A DNA stretch of 64,000 nt from Thunnus maccoyii (GCF_910596095.1 NC_056553.1:3530291-3594290); one strand, 5' to 3'; positions 35,014 to 47,217 are shown, numbered from the stretch's first letter. The notes: generated by a model from the sequence alone, not told the origin. Translations and numbers: made by a program.

Positions 35014-38000
35014 ATGTCTGGGGTCAAGTGTGTCGTGTTTTTGGTGGTCGTTATCTTTCTGTGGAGTTTCATCAGAGGAGGTGAGTGAGGCGTTCACAGC
35101 CTGGATATGTTTAAACTTGGTATGTTGTACTGCATGTATTGTATGTCATAATGAATGAAGACAGATCTACGTTACAACTTAAAAGCTCCAAAAAAGTACA
35201 AAAAAGCCAGTTATAATTTACTCTAATTTTAAAACTTACATGTCACTGTTAATTATTGATTGTTAATAACTAATAACTAACGTGTATCTTTTGGGTTTCA
35301 TATGCACATCTTTATACAAGAAAATATACATTTGACACTAGTGTGTAAGACTGGATTAAAATAACTGGGTAAAGTTAACACTATGTTGTATTGGTGTTAT
35401 ATTGACCCAAACCAAAATGATTTTTACTGTGTAGCCAGTCACACAGTTTAGGTGATATGTGCAAATGTACACATCCAAAGGCCTTCAGCAATAAAATAAT
35501 TACTCACTGCACCTTGAACTCACTACCAAGATGAGTGATAAAATAAGTGATAAAACAAGCACGCTGGTAATCCATGAAGTGTTTTATGTGATTTATTCAT
35601 CTGTTCACTTTCCACTTGTTTACATAATCTGTTTTCACCTTCATATTACTAATTATTGTCACTTTTTTACTATTAGTATCAATATTTCTTTATAATATGT
35701 TTATTTATATATTTGCAGTGTAATATGCATTTGTTATATAAACAAAAATGTTTATCTTTGATCTCATTTTCTTTTTATCTTTATTTATTATATCAGCTGC
35801 TTTGAACTTGAACTTGAGTTAATAAGTCTAGAAAATTTAACAAATGAATACAACAAGCTCATTCTGTAATTCTTTTTTGACATGTCTAATATCTACAAAT
35901 AGATTTCAAGAAATAGAAGAAGATGAAATGGTTGAGATCTTTAACCGGAATCCCACAGCATCTGCCAGGCCACATTCATGTTTTTTTCTCTTAGGTTCTC
36001 TTAGGTTTTTTTTAAAGGGAATTTTTAGATATACAATATATCTTTATCCTTTCTGTTGTTGTTGCACTGCTGTGGGCTGGCAGGAACTGCATTTTGTTTT
36101 TTTGTGTATGCAAATACACAAGAAAATGACAATGAACTAAATCTTGAATCTTGAGAATCTGAATGCTTTGTTTTCCACCACAGTTAATCTGCATGTATAA
36201 CGTACAGAAGCCTGTAGAACAACCTGCAGCTGCAGCTTTGTTTGGTGAAACTTGTGTCACTCTCATCACACAGCATTTCTAGATTTCTGCACACTTTAAA
36301 ATGTTGTTATTTCTTAATTGTGATATGATTTCAGTTTCTTCTTTTATCAGTTATTTTATGTTTTTGTATAAAGCAAATTAATAACTTACATTAAGTATAT
36401 GTATATATGTACAATATATATGTATTGTGTGTATCTCTTCGTTTTTCATGTGAGACCCGTGTATGTGCAGGTTTTTAAATACATTAATACATACATATAC
36501 ACAAAATCTCTAATGAAAAAACTATATTTGTAATTTGCTTCAGTTTAACACTTTAAAGATCATTTTTAGATTATTATTATTATAAGTAGGGTTTTAGTGT
36601 TACCATATTTTATTTAGTTGCTAAACTTTGCCTTTAGACAAGTACCTTTAAGTTTAAGTAACTGTTGTTTTTTTCTCATGTGTTTTATTAAAAGGCACAG
36701 TCCATAATCCACAAAGCTGATTTCACACAACCAAAATTTCAAACTGTAACCAGCTGCTATCACTCCTAAAATCAACTGACAGGCCTCTTGATACATTTGA
36801 TACGTTGAGTTCAGAAAGAAAAAGGAAATATGTTTATTTTTCTACTTTTCTGAAGCAAGTCTCTCAAAAAATGACTTAATTTTGTTATTTCAGTGATTAT
36901 AATTCTAATATGGTCATAAAGCTCACATGGATTTAGCTGCTGTTTCACCTGAACTGAACCTTGCTGGATGTCTGTTTTCCTGATGTGTTGCAGATGTTGA
37001 GGTGTCCTGTATTTTCATGGAAAGCTGCATCTTACCGTGCAGCTTCCAGGCCGATGATAGAGAATTCATCCACTGGTTTAACGTGGAAGTAGTAAATACT
37101 AGAGAAAATGTACACTCATACTATTACGATAAAGACCAGCTCACACAGCAGAACCAACGCTTCAGAGGCAGAACGTCTCTGTTCAGGGACCAGATCTCCA
37201 GAGGAAACGCCTCGCTCCAGCTGACAGGGGTGGAGGTTCAGGACCAGGGCAGATACATGTGCTACACCAGCACCAGTAGCAGACACCAGCAGTCATTTAT
37301 AAACCTCAGAGTGGACGGTATGAGAAACACACAATAATACTTTTTTCTATATTTGCATTTAATTCATTCATTAAAGTGTCAAGAATGTGTCAAATTGGTG
37401 AATGTTTTCTCTGCTTTTAGTTTGGTAGTTTGTTTGGTTCTCAGTCAAACAGAAACCCTGAATTATGTCCCAATTCCATATGAATATTATACATACTGTT
37501 TTATACACACATATTCCATGTGAACAGCACACATACTTTCAGTAAACATGTATCACATTTTTGTATAAATAAATGAGGAAGTGGTACAACACACCTCTGC
37601 TTTGTGCTTTGAGTTCAGAACATGTTTCCTTCAGTCTGTGTACAGCATTGAAAATGTCACCACAGTTAACTGTTATCCTCCACATGACCACTTCAAATGT
37701 ACTTTCATATAAAATAAACTTTTTTCATTTGCTGCATGTTGCAGCTCCAGTACATAAAGTCAACATTCAGCAGGTAGAAAACAGGATCATCTGCAGCTCA
37801 GATGAGATCTATCCTGCACCGAAAATCACCTGGTCCACCGATCCTCCATCCAACGTGATTCACCAGAACAAAACTGAGGTCCAGTTCACTGAGCAGCAGC
37901 TCTACAACGTCAGCAGCTCTCTGATGCTCTCAGACAACGTCACTGATCTGATCTACATCTGCACCGTCAGCACTCACAGAAACAGCAGGAGAGCCACTTT

Positions 38001-40995
38001 GAATAAACCAAGTATAATAAAAAAGACCTGCAGTCACAATAAAACTCCATGTTCTGGTTTAAACAGCTGCCAGAAAACTTTAGTGCTACTTATACACACA
38101 AACAATCACTGTGTCAGTATTGACTAAATTTTTACCATCACAAATCTACTCTAGCTCTTTTTAACCTTACATGTCACTATTTGTTTCTGATTGTTTATGA
38201 TATGTATATCCTCTGCAGTTTGAATGTCATATTCACGTTGTTTTATAAAACAAACAATATATGTGTCAAAGTTTTAAGGTAAAAACTTGAGCTTGTTGAG
38301 TCTTATTCTTGGTCAAAACAACCCATGCACATCAAAATATTACTTAATTACTTTTTCATATTTGTGTTATTTCATTTTAGCTTCTATGAATGGTTCCAGC
38401 AGTGAAACAACAATCTCCTGCACTTCCTCTAACATTCCCCTAACAAGTCTGATCTGGAGATTCAACCACAGTCAGACCATCCTGACTCAGACTGGGGCCG
38501 ACGTCCCGTACACATCTTCAGAGGAGTGGAGCCATCAGGTGATGGATGTGTCTGAGTCAGGCAACCTCAAGCTAAAGGACTTGTCTTCAAAACATGACGG
38601 GATATACACGTGTGAACTTAATAATGCTGAGGAGACGTACATAACAAACACCTTTCTGAGGATTATAGAAGGTAAGATCATGTCACAGTAAATGAAGTGT
38701 AAGTGAGAAAACACTGATTGTATCAGTCATTAATCTATGAACATAAAATCACTGGTTTAATAAAACTGATACTGGTTGTTGAGAGAAGCTGCTAACATGA
38801 ACTAAAACACAAGCAAATACTAACCAGCATAACCAGTCAAGTCTTAATATAAACAGTATAACAAAGACCAGCAGGGATTCAATAAGAAGGGCATCATCTG
38901 GCACCGCATGTGACATTATTACACATTGTTACACATCATACATCATATAAGTTACATACTGGACCAGGATTGGCTCCAGACTAGTTGTGATGTCACAAAT
39001 CCTGCTTGTTGACCCGCCCCTAAATCAGGTTCTCAATGAGCACAGAGAAACTTTCCACTTTCAGCAGATGAATGTGAAAACAAACTCTGCACATACATCA
39101 TTCTGCACAGAGAAGCTCAAACATTCAACTGAAGGAACAAGAAGAAAAACAGTTTTGAGTGGAGGGAGACTTTAAATTATTAAGTAAGAAATGACTGGAA
39201 GTAAACAAGTGAATAATAAATACCATAAAGTGTTGAGGTGTTCCTTTTAAAATTTTAATAACTTTCCAAAGAGGCAAATTATACATTTAAGCCAGACTTG
39301 TATTCATAAGTGTCATGCAGACAGTAGTATAGTAGAGTAGTCTTGGTACAGCAGCTGAGATGTGTCGATCCTTAAAGCAAATGTGACAAAATGCTGCTTG
39401 ATGTGCATCGATGGTAGGAAATAAAACAGTAGTGAATCCAAACACAATGACACGTTGTAATGTGCAACAGCATCTTTTAGTGAAAGTAGGGATGAGTCCT
39501 GATATCCAGTTCCATTTTGGATCCAGTTCTTGGTCGGCAAAACACCAGGATTCTTTATGAGTCTCCTATTAAACCTTTTATCTTTCCTCACTGTTTTTAT
39601 TAGCAAAGAGCACTAAACAACATACAGTATACTGTAGGTAGCAGGCATCTCAATATTTAGCTGAAAGTCGCTGTCACTGATTGAAATGACAGACATGAAC
39701 TAGCAGCAGATCAGATCAGCTGTAGCTAATTAACATTAATTAAAGTTTATCTGTTAATGTGTCTGCAGCTGCTGTCTGGATTCAGACAAAGATTGTTTGT
39801 GAGTGAAAAGACAAAAATCACTCTGTAACAAACTGTACGACCACCAGATGAATGATACAAGAGGATTCAGATTCAATTATTGGATTTGATACTGTATTTA
39901 AAACTGAAAGGATTTAATAAAATGTATTAATGGAAAATAGATGAAATGACTTTTACCTGGAAACAATGAAAACATGTTAATACATGTCACAGGTGAACAT
40001 TTTGATGCAACAGTATTTGTCGTTGCACTTGTGGAAGTTTGGTTTGTAGGAAGTTCAATTAAAACTCTTTCTCTGTTTCAGACAGTTCAACTAAAGAGGC
40101 AGGAATTGTAGGCGGGGTGGTTGGAGCTGTTTTGTGTGTAGCATTAATGGTCCTGGGAGAATACTGTCTTAGAAATCGGACAGCAGCAAGAGACCCAGAG
40201 AAACCAGAACCATCCAACGGTGTCTCAAAGTAAGTATATCCTCTGTACTGAATACAAAAACACTGCTGCACTATAATGAACTCTGTATGAGCTGCGATTA
40301 TGTTTAAGCAGAATATTGTATTTAGTTTTATTACTAAAATCATGTCTAGTTTGATTTCCTCAAATCATTTTAGTTCATATCATGCTGTAATTCATTTATT
40401 CAATCAACAACTTTTGCAGATGTTGCTGTATGACTGATGATTTGTGATACAAGTTGTGTTTATTATTTATCATCTTCTGCCCATTGTTTTCACTGGTTTT
40501 ATTGTTTTTATTGGTGAATCAAAGACACATTTCTGCCCTAATATTAATAATAATAATAACAATAATAATAAACAATAAACTTTTTTATTTATTCAGCTGT
40601 TTTCTTAACAAAGTTACAAAGTGTTTCACAGAAAAAGAAGAAAGAATTAAAAAAACAGTAATTACAGAAATGAAAAACAAACAGATCATAAAACAACAGG
40701 AAATAAAATGAAGTTGCACAAAAATATAAATTGGCAAGACTGGGATGATAAAACATAACAACACATTAAATATTCATAAATTCTTACCTGTTCAGTTCAA
40801 ATCAAGCTTTAAATTAATTTCTGTCTCAGCTTAAAAGATGAATCAGTTGTGATGATGATTCAAACTCAGGATAAATATATTGGAGATGACTTTAGGTTTG
40901 ATCTTGATGTGTTTCAGCACTGATTTTTATTCTATTTTGTTTTCAGTCCAGCAGAGGATATTCTATTGAACGAGAGAGAAAATGGGGGAGAATAA
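35014..40995 (+). CDS. hhla2: HHLA2-like B7-family Ig ligand, gene 2
   Basis: Tandem paralogue of the gene at 19986-28544, with the same six-exon plan. Exons: 35014-35080 (signal peptide, MSGVKCVVFLVVVIFL), 36994-37317 (IgV with FIHW, VHSYYY, RTSLF, GNASL), 37745-38011 (IgC with YPAPKITW), 38381-38671 (third Ig, WRFNHSQTIL), 40082-40229 (transmembrane) and 40947-40995 (tail ending NERENGGE). Phases match throughout; 1146 nt, 381 aa. Exons 1, 3 and 4 have exactly the lengths of gene 1; exon 2 is 6 nt longer and exon 5 is 3 nt shorter. The IgV domains differ most in the C-C' region (...IHWFNVEVVNTREN... against ...IHWIHETAGK...), a likely ligand-contact face. No defects seen. Confidence 0.82.
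35081..36993. other. Intron 1 of HHLA2-like gene 2
   Basis: About 1.9 kb of AT-rich DNA with no recognised element. It shows no visible resemblance to intron 1 of gene 1 except the last ~45 bp before the acceptor ('cctgaactgaaccttg'). Confidence 0.5.
38672..40081. other. Intron 4 of HHLA2-like gene 2
   Basis: The part 39040-39260 matches pieces of gene 1 intron 4 (for example 'gaaactttccactttcagc' and 'ggagggagactttaaatt'). From 39650 onwards the match to 27184-27610 becomes almost perfect. The part 39310-39645 is an unassigned block, possibly a repeat, which replaces the LINE plus hAT block of gene 1. Confidence 0.6.
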
Positions 40996-41530
40996 AGATG
41001 AAGGAAAATATATCCATCTGCTCCGTTGCAATGAAGCCTCCGATCACATGATGCTGCTCTGAAGAGTGACTGTAATAAATGAATGTCGACAAACTGACAC
41101 ATGAATGTAAAAATATACAGGAAGTGGAAACTCTGGACAAAGAGACACTTACTGCATTCAGACTGAAAATAAGTCCTGCATTAAAAAATGCAACGGGCCG
41201 TGTTGATTAAATATCCCCTCCATGTTTTAAGATGAATATAAAATACTCTACTTTGAATAATGATTTCTGTCCAATATGATAACAACATCTTGTTAAAATT
41301 AAAATGACACCTCCTCCACCAGGAATGTCTTTGCCAGATGACGTTGCAGTAAAAGTTGAACCTGGTTCAATAGAAGACTCTGCAGTGTTTTGCTCTCTGT
41401 CAGCACACTGCCGCTGTTCAAATGACTGGGAGATGTGACAATATCTGAAACAGTAGAAATGAGTTACAGAAGAGTATCTGCCATTGTTGAAATGATTTAA
41501 TGATGGTTTGGTCATTTTATAAATATTTAA

Positions 41531-41742
41531 AAACAGAATACTTCAAACAAGAGAAATCCAGGCATTTCAAATGTAAGAAAATGTAACAAACGAGGAAGTA
41601 AATGTTAAAAAGCCTTTATTATAGTGGCTAAATCATCTTTAAAAAGCCACTACAATAAAGGCTTTTTAATATTTCCCTCATTTGTTATATTTTCTTATAT
41701 TTAGAGCACCTGGATTGCTTTCTTGTTTGAAGTTTTCTGTTT
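41531..41742. mobile_element. Near-palindromic hairpin MITE, first copy
   Basis: Arms of about 80-100 bp fold back on each other around 'ctaaatcatctttaaaa'. Examples are 'aaaaagcctttattatagtg' against 'cactacaataaaggcttttt', and 'tacttcaaacaag' against 'cttgtttgaagtt'. There is no coding capacity, and gene 1 has no equivalent. Confidence 0.8.
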
Positions 41743-42522
41743 CTTTTTTCCCGTTTTCCAAGAGCACCAGTCACTTTTTTTAATCTACGTTGGATTATAG
41801 AGCAACCAGTCATCTGTTTTTCCATTTAAAAACAGCAGTTTGAAGTAAACACACACTAATTCTCCTTTTTTCCAACTTTTCACAAGTTATACTTATAGTT
41901 ATATTTCCGTTTGTTCTTTGGTCTCATTCTGTCAAAAGTGAAAGAAGATGCCTTTAACTTTTGTTGATAACACCAAAGCTGCCTTGAATACATTCATATC
42001 TTGTTCATTCATGTTTGACAATCAGCCTGCATCTCAAAGTCCAGTTTTCATTGTGGTTTCCAGGTTTGTTCACTGTAGTGACTGAAACTACTAGTCAGTG
42101 AGTGAACCTGGTAACAGCTGCTGCAGCTGCAGAGGATGGACTGTGGTTTACTGTCTGTGTAGATTATTTATGTTTTTGTACTGTGTAGCAGTGAACAGGT
42201 CATCATGATTTCCATGTTTCTTTTTTTTACATTGCATTTAATGGGAGAGATCATGTTGTTGGTGTCAAATCTCCACATGTGATTGTGTTTGATGGCTGTA
42301 ACTGTTCTGATTTTGAGTTTGAAAACCTTTATGTGTGCTGAAAATGTTGAGCGACAAACTGGTTCAACAGAAGACTCTGCAGTGTTTTGCTCTCTGTCAG
42401 CACACTGCCGCTGTTCAAATGACTGGGAGATGTGACAATATCTGAAACAGTAGAAATGAGTTACAGAAGAGTATCTGCCATTGTTGTAATGATTTAATGA
42501 TGGTTTGGTCATTTTATAAATA

Positions 42523-42735
42523 TTTAAAAACAGAATACTTCAAACAAGAGAAATCCAGGCATTTCAAATGTAAGAAAATGTAACAAACGAGGAAGTAAAT
42601 ATTAAAAAGCCTTTATTATAGTGGCTAAATCATCTTTAAAAAGCCACTACAATAAAGGCTTTTTAATATTTCCCTCATTTGTTACATTTTCTTATATTTA
42701 GAGCACCTGGATTGTTTTCTGTTTCTTTTTTCCCG
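42523..42735. mobile_element. Near-palindromic hairpin MITE, second copy
   Basis: This is the same hairpin in the next ~990-bp unit. A small deletion in its right arm (the 'ttcttgtttgaag' part is lost) makes the outer stem shorter. Confidence 0.8.
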
Positions 42736-43460
42736 TTTTCCAAGAGCACCAGACACTTTTTTTAATCTACGTTGGATTATAGAGCAACCAGTCATCTGTT
42801 TTTCCATTTAAAAACAGCAGTTTGAAGTAAACATACACTAATTCTCCTTTTTTCTTTTTTCCAACTTTTCACAAGTTATACTTTTATTTCCGTTTGTTCT
42901 TTGGTCTCAATCTGTCAAAAGTGAAAGAAGATGCCTTTAACTTTTGTTGATAACACCAAAGCTGCCTTGAATACATTCATATCTTGTTCATTCATGTTTG
43001 ACAATCAGCCTGCATCTCAAAGTCCAGTTTTCATTGTGGTTTCCGGGTTTTGTTCACTGTAGTGACTGAAACTACTAGTCAGTGAGTGAACCTGGTAACA
43101 GCTGCTGCAGCTGCAGAGGATGGACTGTGGTTTACTGTCTGTGTAGATTATTTATGTTTTTGTACTGTGTAGCAGTGAACAGGTCATTATGATTTCCATG
43201 TTTCTTTTTTTTTACATTTCATTTAATGGGAGAGATCATGTTGTTGGTGTCAAATCTCCACATGTGATTGTGTTTGATGGCTGTAACTGTTCTGATTTTG
43301 AGTTTGAAAACCTTTATGTGTGCTGAAAATGTTGACCGACAAACTGGTTCAACAGAAGACTGCAGTGTTTTGCTCTCTGTCAGCACACTGCCGCTGTTCA
43401 AATGACTGGGAGATTTAAGTGTGTTGAAAATGTTGAGCAACAAACTTTGTTATCTTTCAG

Positions 43461-43497
43461 CTCAGATAATTATGAGGTTTTTACACAAGAAGACTGA
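43461..43497 (+). CDS. hhla2: Alternative last coding exon (6b) of HHLA2-like gene 2
   Basis: It follows ttgttatctttcag and encodes, in the phase left by the donor at 40229, the tail ...SDNYEVFTQED then TGA, identical in protein to gene 1 exon 6b. AATAAA follows at 43535-43540. Conservation of frame, acceptor and poly(A) signal in both copies argues that the exon is used. Confidence 0.6.
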
Positions 43498-43686
43498 TAT
43501 AACTTTTACTCTGTACATTTTTGTAAGACTTCATAATAAAGGTACAATGCAGTGAATTAATGCAGGATGTATCAGTGCTCATTAACAAAGAATCAAATCA
43601 TTAAGACTTTATGTGATTAGTTAACACTTAATAAATCATCAATTAATGAATGTTAATTCACTGTTACTTCATACATTAACTGATAC

Positions 43687-44535
43687 AGAACCAGTGCTGG
43701 AATATTGAGGTTCTTGTACTTTACTTGAGTATTTCCATGTGATGCTACTTTCTACATTTCAGAGGGAAATATTGTACTTTCTACTCCACTACATTTATTT
43801 GACAGCTTTAGTTACTTTTCAGATGAAGATTTGACACAATGGATAATATAACAAGCTTTTAAAATACAACACATTGTTAAAGATGAAACCAGTGGTTTCC
43901 AACCTTTTTGTCTTTTGACGTCTTACAAAAAGCAGTGTGTAGTCGGGGTCACATTTCACATGTCTATGAGTTGTTAACAGCTCCACCAAATAGTGATTTT
44001 TCCCTCTAAACTTCTCACATGCTTTCATTTCAATAAATGTTCAAATGATCCAATATTTCAGCAAAAATCGAAGATTAGAGAAAAAGTCCAAAAACTGAAA
44101 ACAGATTTGTGTATCAGAACTTTGTTTTTTCTTCTTTCCTCTCCCATTAATCATCTCACGACCCCTCAGATTTATCTGCTGACCCTTTGGAGGGGCCCGA
44201 CCCCTAGGTTGGGAACCACTGGACTAAACTAGCTAACTGTATATAAAGTAGTGTAAACTAGCTCCACCTCCAGCAGCTACAACAGTAACATGCTGCTCTA
44301 ACACTGATGCTTCACTATTAATAATCTAATGATGTCATATATAATAATATATCAGTCAGAGGGACCAAACCACTACTTTTACTGCAATACTTTAACTACA
44401 TCAAGCTCATAATACTTATGTACTTTTACTGCAATACTTTAACTACATCAAGCTCATAATACTTATATACTTTTATGTTTTATGCAGGACTTTTACTTAT
44501 AATGGTATATTTTTACATTGCTGTATTGGTACTTG
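43687..44535. repeat. Composite interspersed repeat, copy 3
   Basis: It matches copy 2 from 'ccagtgctggaatattgagg' onwards, with the 332-bp MITE at 43890-44221 and only two 47-bp units at 44375-44468. Because copies 2 and 3 lie at the same place relative to exon 6b, they were probably duplicated along with the HHLA2-like gene. Confidence 0.75.
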
Positions 44536-45100
44536 TATTGGTCATCTCCACTCAAAATATGTTTTTCTTCTTGTTCCTACAGTTGGATGTTTGAGATTTT
44601 CTGTGCAAAATGATGTATGTACAGAGTTTGTTTTCACATTTATCTGCTGACAGTGGAAAGTTTCTCTGAGCTCACTGAAGATCTGATATTAAGAGCGTGA
44701 TTTGTAACATCACAAATAGTTTGGAAACCAATTCTGGTCAAGTGTGATGTGAAAACTTGAAGTCTCCTGTGCACAAACACTGAGAATGGATTTCACAGTG
44801 AAGTAGAGACATCTTGTGTCCAGCAGGAAAACTTGAAAGGAAATACATTTACATAATCATAGATTCTGTAGACTAATTTTATGGATTTTAACAAGATAAT
44901 TGAACTTTTTTTTCTGAAAAAACAATTTCAGACACACATAATTATTCAAATTATTTTATAAACATCTTAAACATGTCTGGAGGGGATCTTTATGTGAAAG
45001 AGTATTTCTTCCACCACTGGGGGTTTTAGAGAGCAAATGAAATATTTTGCTTCACGTTTTGAGAGCTGGAAAACAGTAACAGAGTGGAGTGACACATCTT
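44536..45100. other. Intergenic DNA
   Basis: AT-rich, with a short piece near 44630 resembling the intron text 'gtttgttttcacat / agtggaaagtttctctg' of the HHLA2-like genes in reverse. No gene is supported. Confidence 0.4.
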
Positions 45101-45109
45101 GAGTATATA

Positions 45110-45540
45110 CGATCTTTGCTGCAGCGCAACTACGCCCTTCAGTTCCGCCCAAAAGGGAAATGACGCCGGCGCAGAAAATGGCGTCCGCAAAGCTAGTGGA
45201 CCGCTGTGGTTTGTTACCCGTTTAATTCAGCGCCGAGTGGGGGGTCTCTTCGTCTGGCTGCTGGGCGACACTATGGCGGAGCACCGCCGCCGTCCGCTTT
45301 CTTGACTCCGGAATTGAACCCGCAACTTCATGTCCGAAGGAGCCAGAGCTGCCTGGTCGAAGAGGGGTTGTGGGGATTCGCACCGCCGAGGTGAGACGAC
45401 TGGACTTTAGCCGCTAAGCTAAAGCTGTTTCCCCGGGTCGAGCTCAGCTCCGGTCGCCCCGTAGCTCCGGTCACCACCACCGAGAGTCGTGACAGTTAAT
45501 GCGGCCGGTCAGGTAGCGAGCTGCGGAGAGAAATATAACC
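45110..45540 (+). promoter_or_regulatory. klhl15: GC- and CpG-rich zone, candidate klhl15 promoter
   Basis: This is a CpG-rich island with no coding frame of note, upstream of a gene whose first coding exon starts behind a splice acceptor and so needs 5' exons. A minus-strand tRNA-like A box (45417-45407, TAGCTTAGCGG) and B box (45384-45374, GGTGCGAATCC) occur inside, plus another B-like box (45320-45310). The zone may therefore include tRNA-derived repeat sequence. The assignment to klhl15 is inference. Confidence 0.35.
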
Positions 45541-45799
45541 TTTAAATTATATATTAGAGCTCCAGGTGTTTAGCTCACACACCGGAGCTGTCTGTGCAGC
45601 GTTATGTGCAGCCTTTGTTTTGGGACGTTAATCTGAGCGTGCACTGTCTCTGTAGCACACTAACATCTATTATTTTGTTTTTTGTATTGGTTTTAGGGAC
45701 AAATATGGTTTTTCTCTCCCCCTCAACTTTATTGAAAACAGTCAAATTCAAACTGTAAACACAGCCTCACGGTTGTCTGCCTCCACCAACCAGTCAAGT

Positions 45800-46450
45800 T
45801 GCAGTTTACATCCATGTCTGTCCACACTCAGATAATATTTGTAGTGAACACTTTGAAGGAATTTAATAAAAAGGTATTAAGTGTATTTCCCTTCACATGT
45901 TTAGCCAGTAAAGCTGATTGTGATTGAACACAAAGTTGTAGTCATGACAGTAGATGATGCTTCAGAGATGGATGTTGCTGCAAAGAAGCTATAAACTCTA
46001 AAACACGGATAAATGCCTCACACACATCTTCAACCAGGCAGCACAAAACATCTAAACAATCACCACAGTTTCACGATTAGTGTCACTGATTCAGTATGCG
46101 ACCAAATGTGAAATACGGTGACAATCTCCCCTTCTGTTCCTGAGTGATGGCGTTGAATAATAGCCATAATAATCCAGTATGATGTCACAGTGAAGTTGAC
46201 CTTTGACCTTTTTAGGATATAAAATTTCATCACTCATTTTTTATCCTATTGGACATACGTGTGAAACTCTGTCATGATTAGCATATGAATTCTTGTGTTA
46301 TAGTCAAAAACGTGTTTTGTAAGGTCACAGTGACCTTTGACCTTTGACCACCAAATTCTAATCAGTTCATCCTTGAATCCAAGTTGACGTTTGTGCTTCA
46401 TTTGAAGAAATTCCCTCCAGGCGTTCCTCAGAGAATAGGAGAACATAACG
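45800..46450. repeat. Fish repeat with 'ggtcacagtgacctttgacc' text
   Basis: The blocks 'gtttacatccatgt(c/t)tgtcca', 'gataatatttgtagtgaa' and 'ccaaatgtgaaata(c/t)ggt' are shared with 5775-5930 in the eif2s3 intron. The right part holds a perfect palindromic hormone-response-like motif. No coding frame. Confidence 0.6.
46322..46336. promoter_or_regulatory. Perfect estrogen-response-element sequence
   Basis: AGGTCACAGTGACCT matches the palindromic consensus AGGTCAnnnTGACCT exactly. It is followed by two direct TGACC(T) half sites spaced as DR1. It is repeat-borne, and its function is unknown. Confidence 0.5.
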
Positions 46451-46679
46451 CCTCCGGCCATGTTTATCGCCGGCATCGAGGCATAAAAACAATAAAACAT
46501 AAACAAGCATGAAGGACAAAAAGAGGAAACAAATACCGTATAAAACATCTATTCAAAGTCTTTCTACCATCTCAGGAACATCTGTAAACTGCGCCGCTCT
46601 CTGTCAGACACAGAGAAACTCGTCCAGGGTCTGACTGACGCTGCCAGGATCCTGATGAGAGCGTGAAAACACCGACATT

Positions 46680-46980
46680 TAACACAATTAATCGTTTCAG
46701 CCACAAAAATGCCAAATACTAGCTGGTTGCAGCTTCTCAGATATGAGGATTTGCTGCATTTTTTTTAATCTCGTATGACGGTAAATTCAATATTTGTTGG
46801 TTTTTCACTGTTTGTTCATTGAGACGAGACATTTAAAAACATCACTTTGGGTTCTGGAAGCTGTGATGAAGGTTTTTCACCTCTTTTTTGACATTTTATA
46901 GTCTAAACAATCCATTAATAGGGAAAATATTCTGCAGATTAATGTGTAATCACAATGATTGTTCGTTGCCGCCCTAGTAG
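46680..46980. mobile_element. MITE of the 'taatcgtttcagcc' family
   Basis: It runs from 'attaatcgtttcagcc' to 'ttcgttgccgcccta' and shares internal blocks with the copies at 10441-10728 and 61300-61680. Non-coding. Confidence 0.6.
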
Positions 46981-47217
46981 GCAGTTAAACTCATTAGTTT
47001 TAACCCTTCTGAGGAATAAGGAGAAGAAAAGCAACATTTATTGTTTTCTTGGATTAGACTAAGTTAATATAAACTGTGCTGACTGTAAATATTACAGCTG
47101 ATATTTACACTGAAATGTAATAATTTGAGCTTATTAACTGGATATGATTTGTTGTTGTGCTCTCTGCTCCTCCTCCTCCCTCGTCTTATGCATCTCTTTC
47201 TCTTCTTCTTCTGTTAG

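Larger units (their letters stand above)
41366..43412 (+). repeat. ~990-bp tandem repeat, two units and a partial third
   Basis: Units begin near 'ctggttcaa(t/c)agaagactc' at about 41366, 42360 and 43344, giving a period of about 990 bp. Each full unit carries a hairpin MITE and a copy of the segment found once in gene 1 at 30316-30590 ('gtgactgaaactactagtca'). The third unit stops after about 70 bp. The array lies between exons 6a and 6b of HHLA2-like gene 2. Confidence 0.85.

Noticed and set aside
39313-39606. 97-codon minus-strand frame in intron 4 of HHLA2-like gene 2
   Set aside because: It resembles fish repeat text rather than a gene, with no domain or splice evidence.
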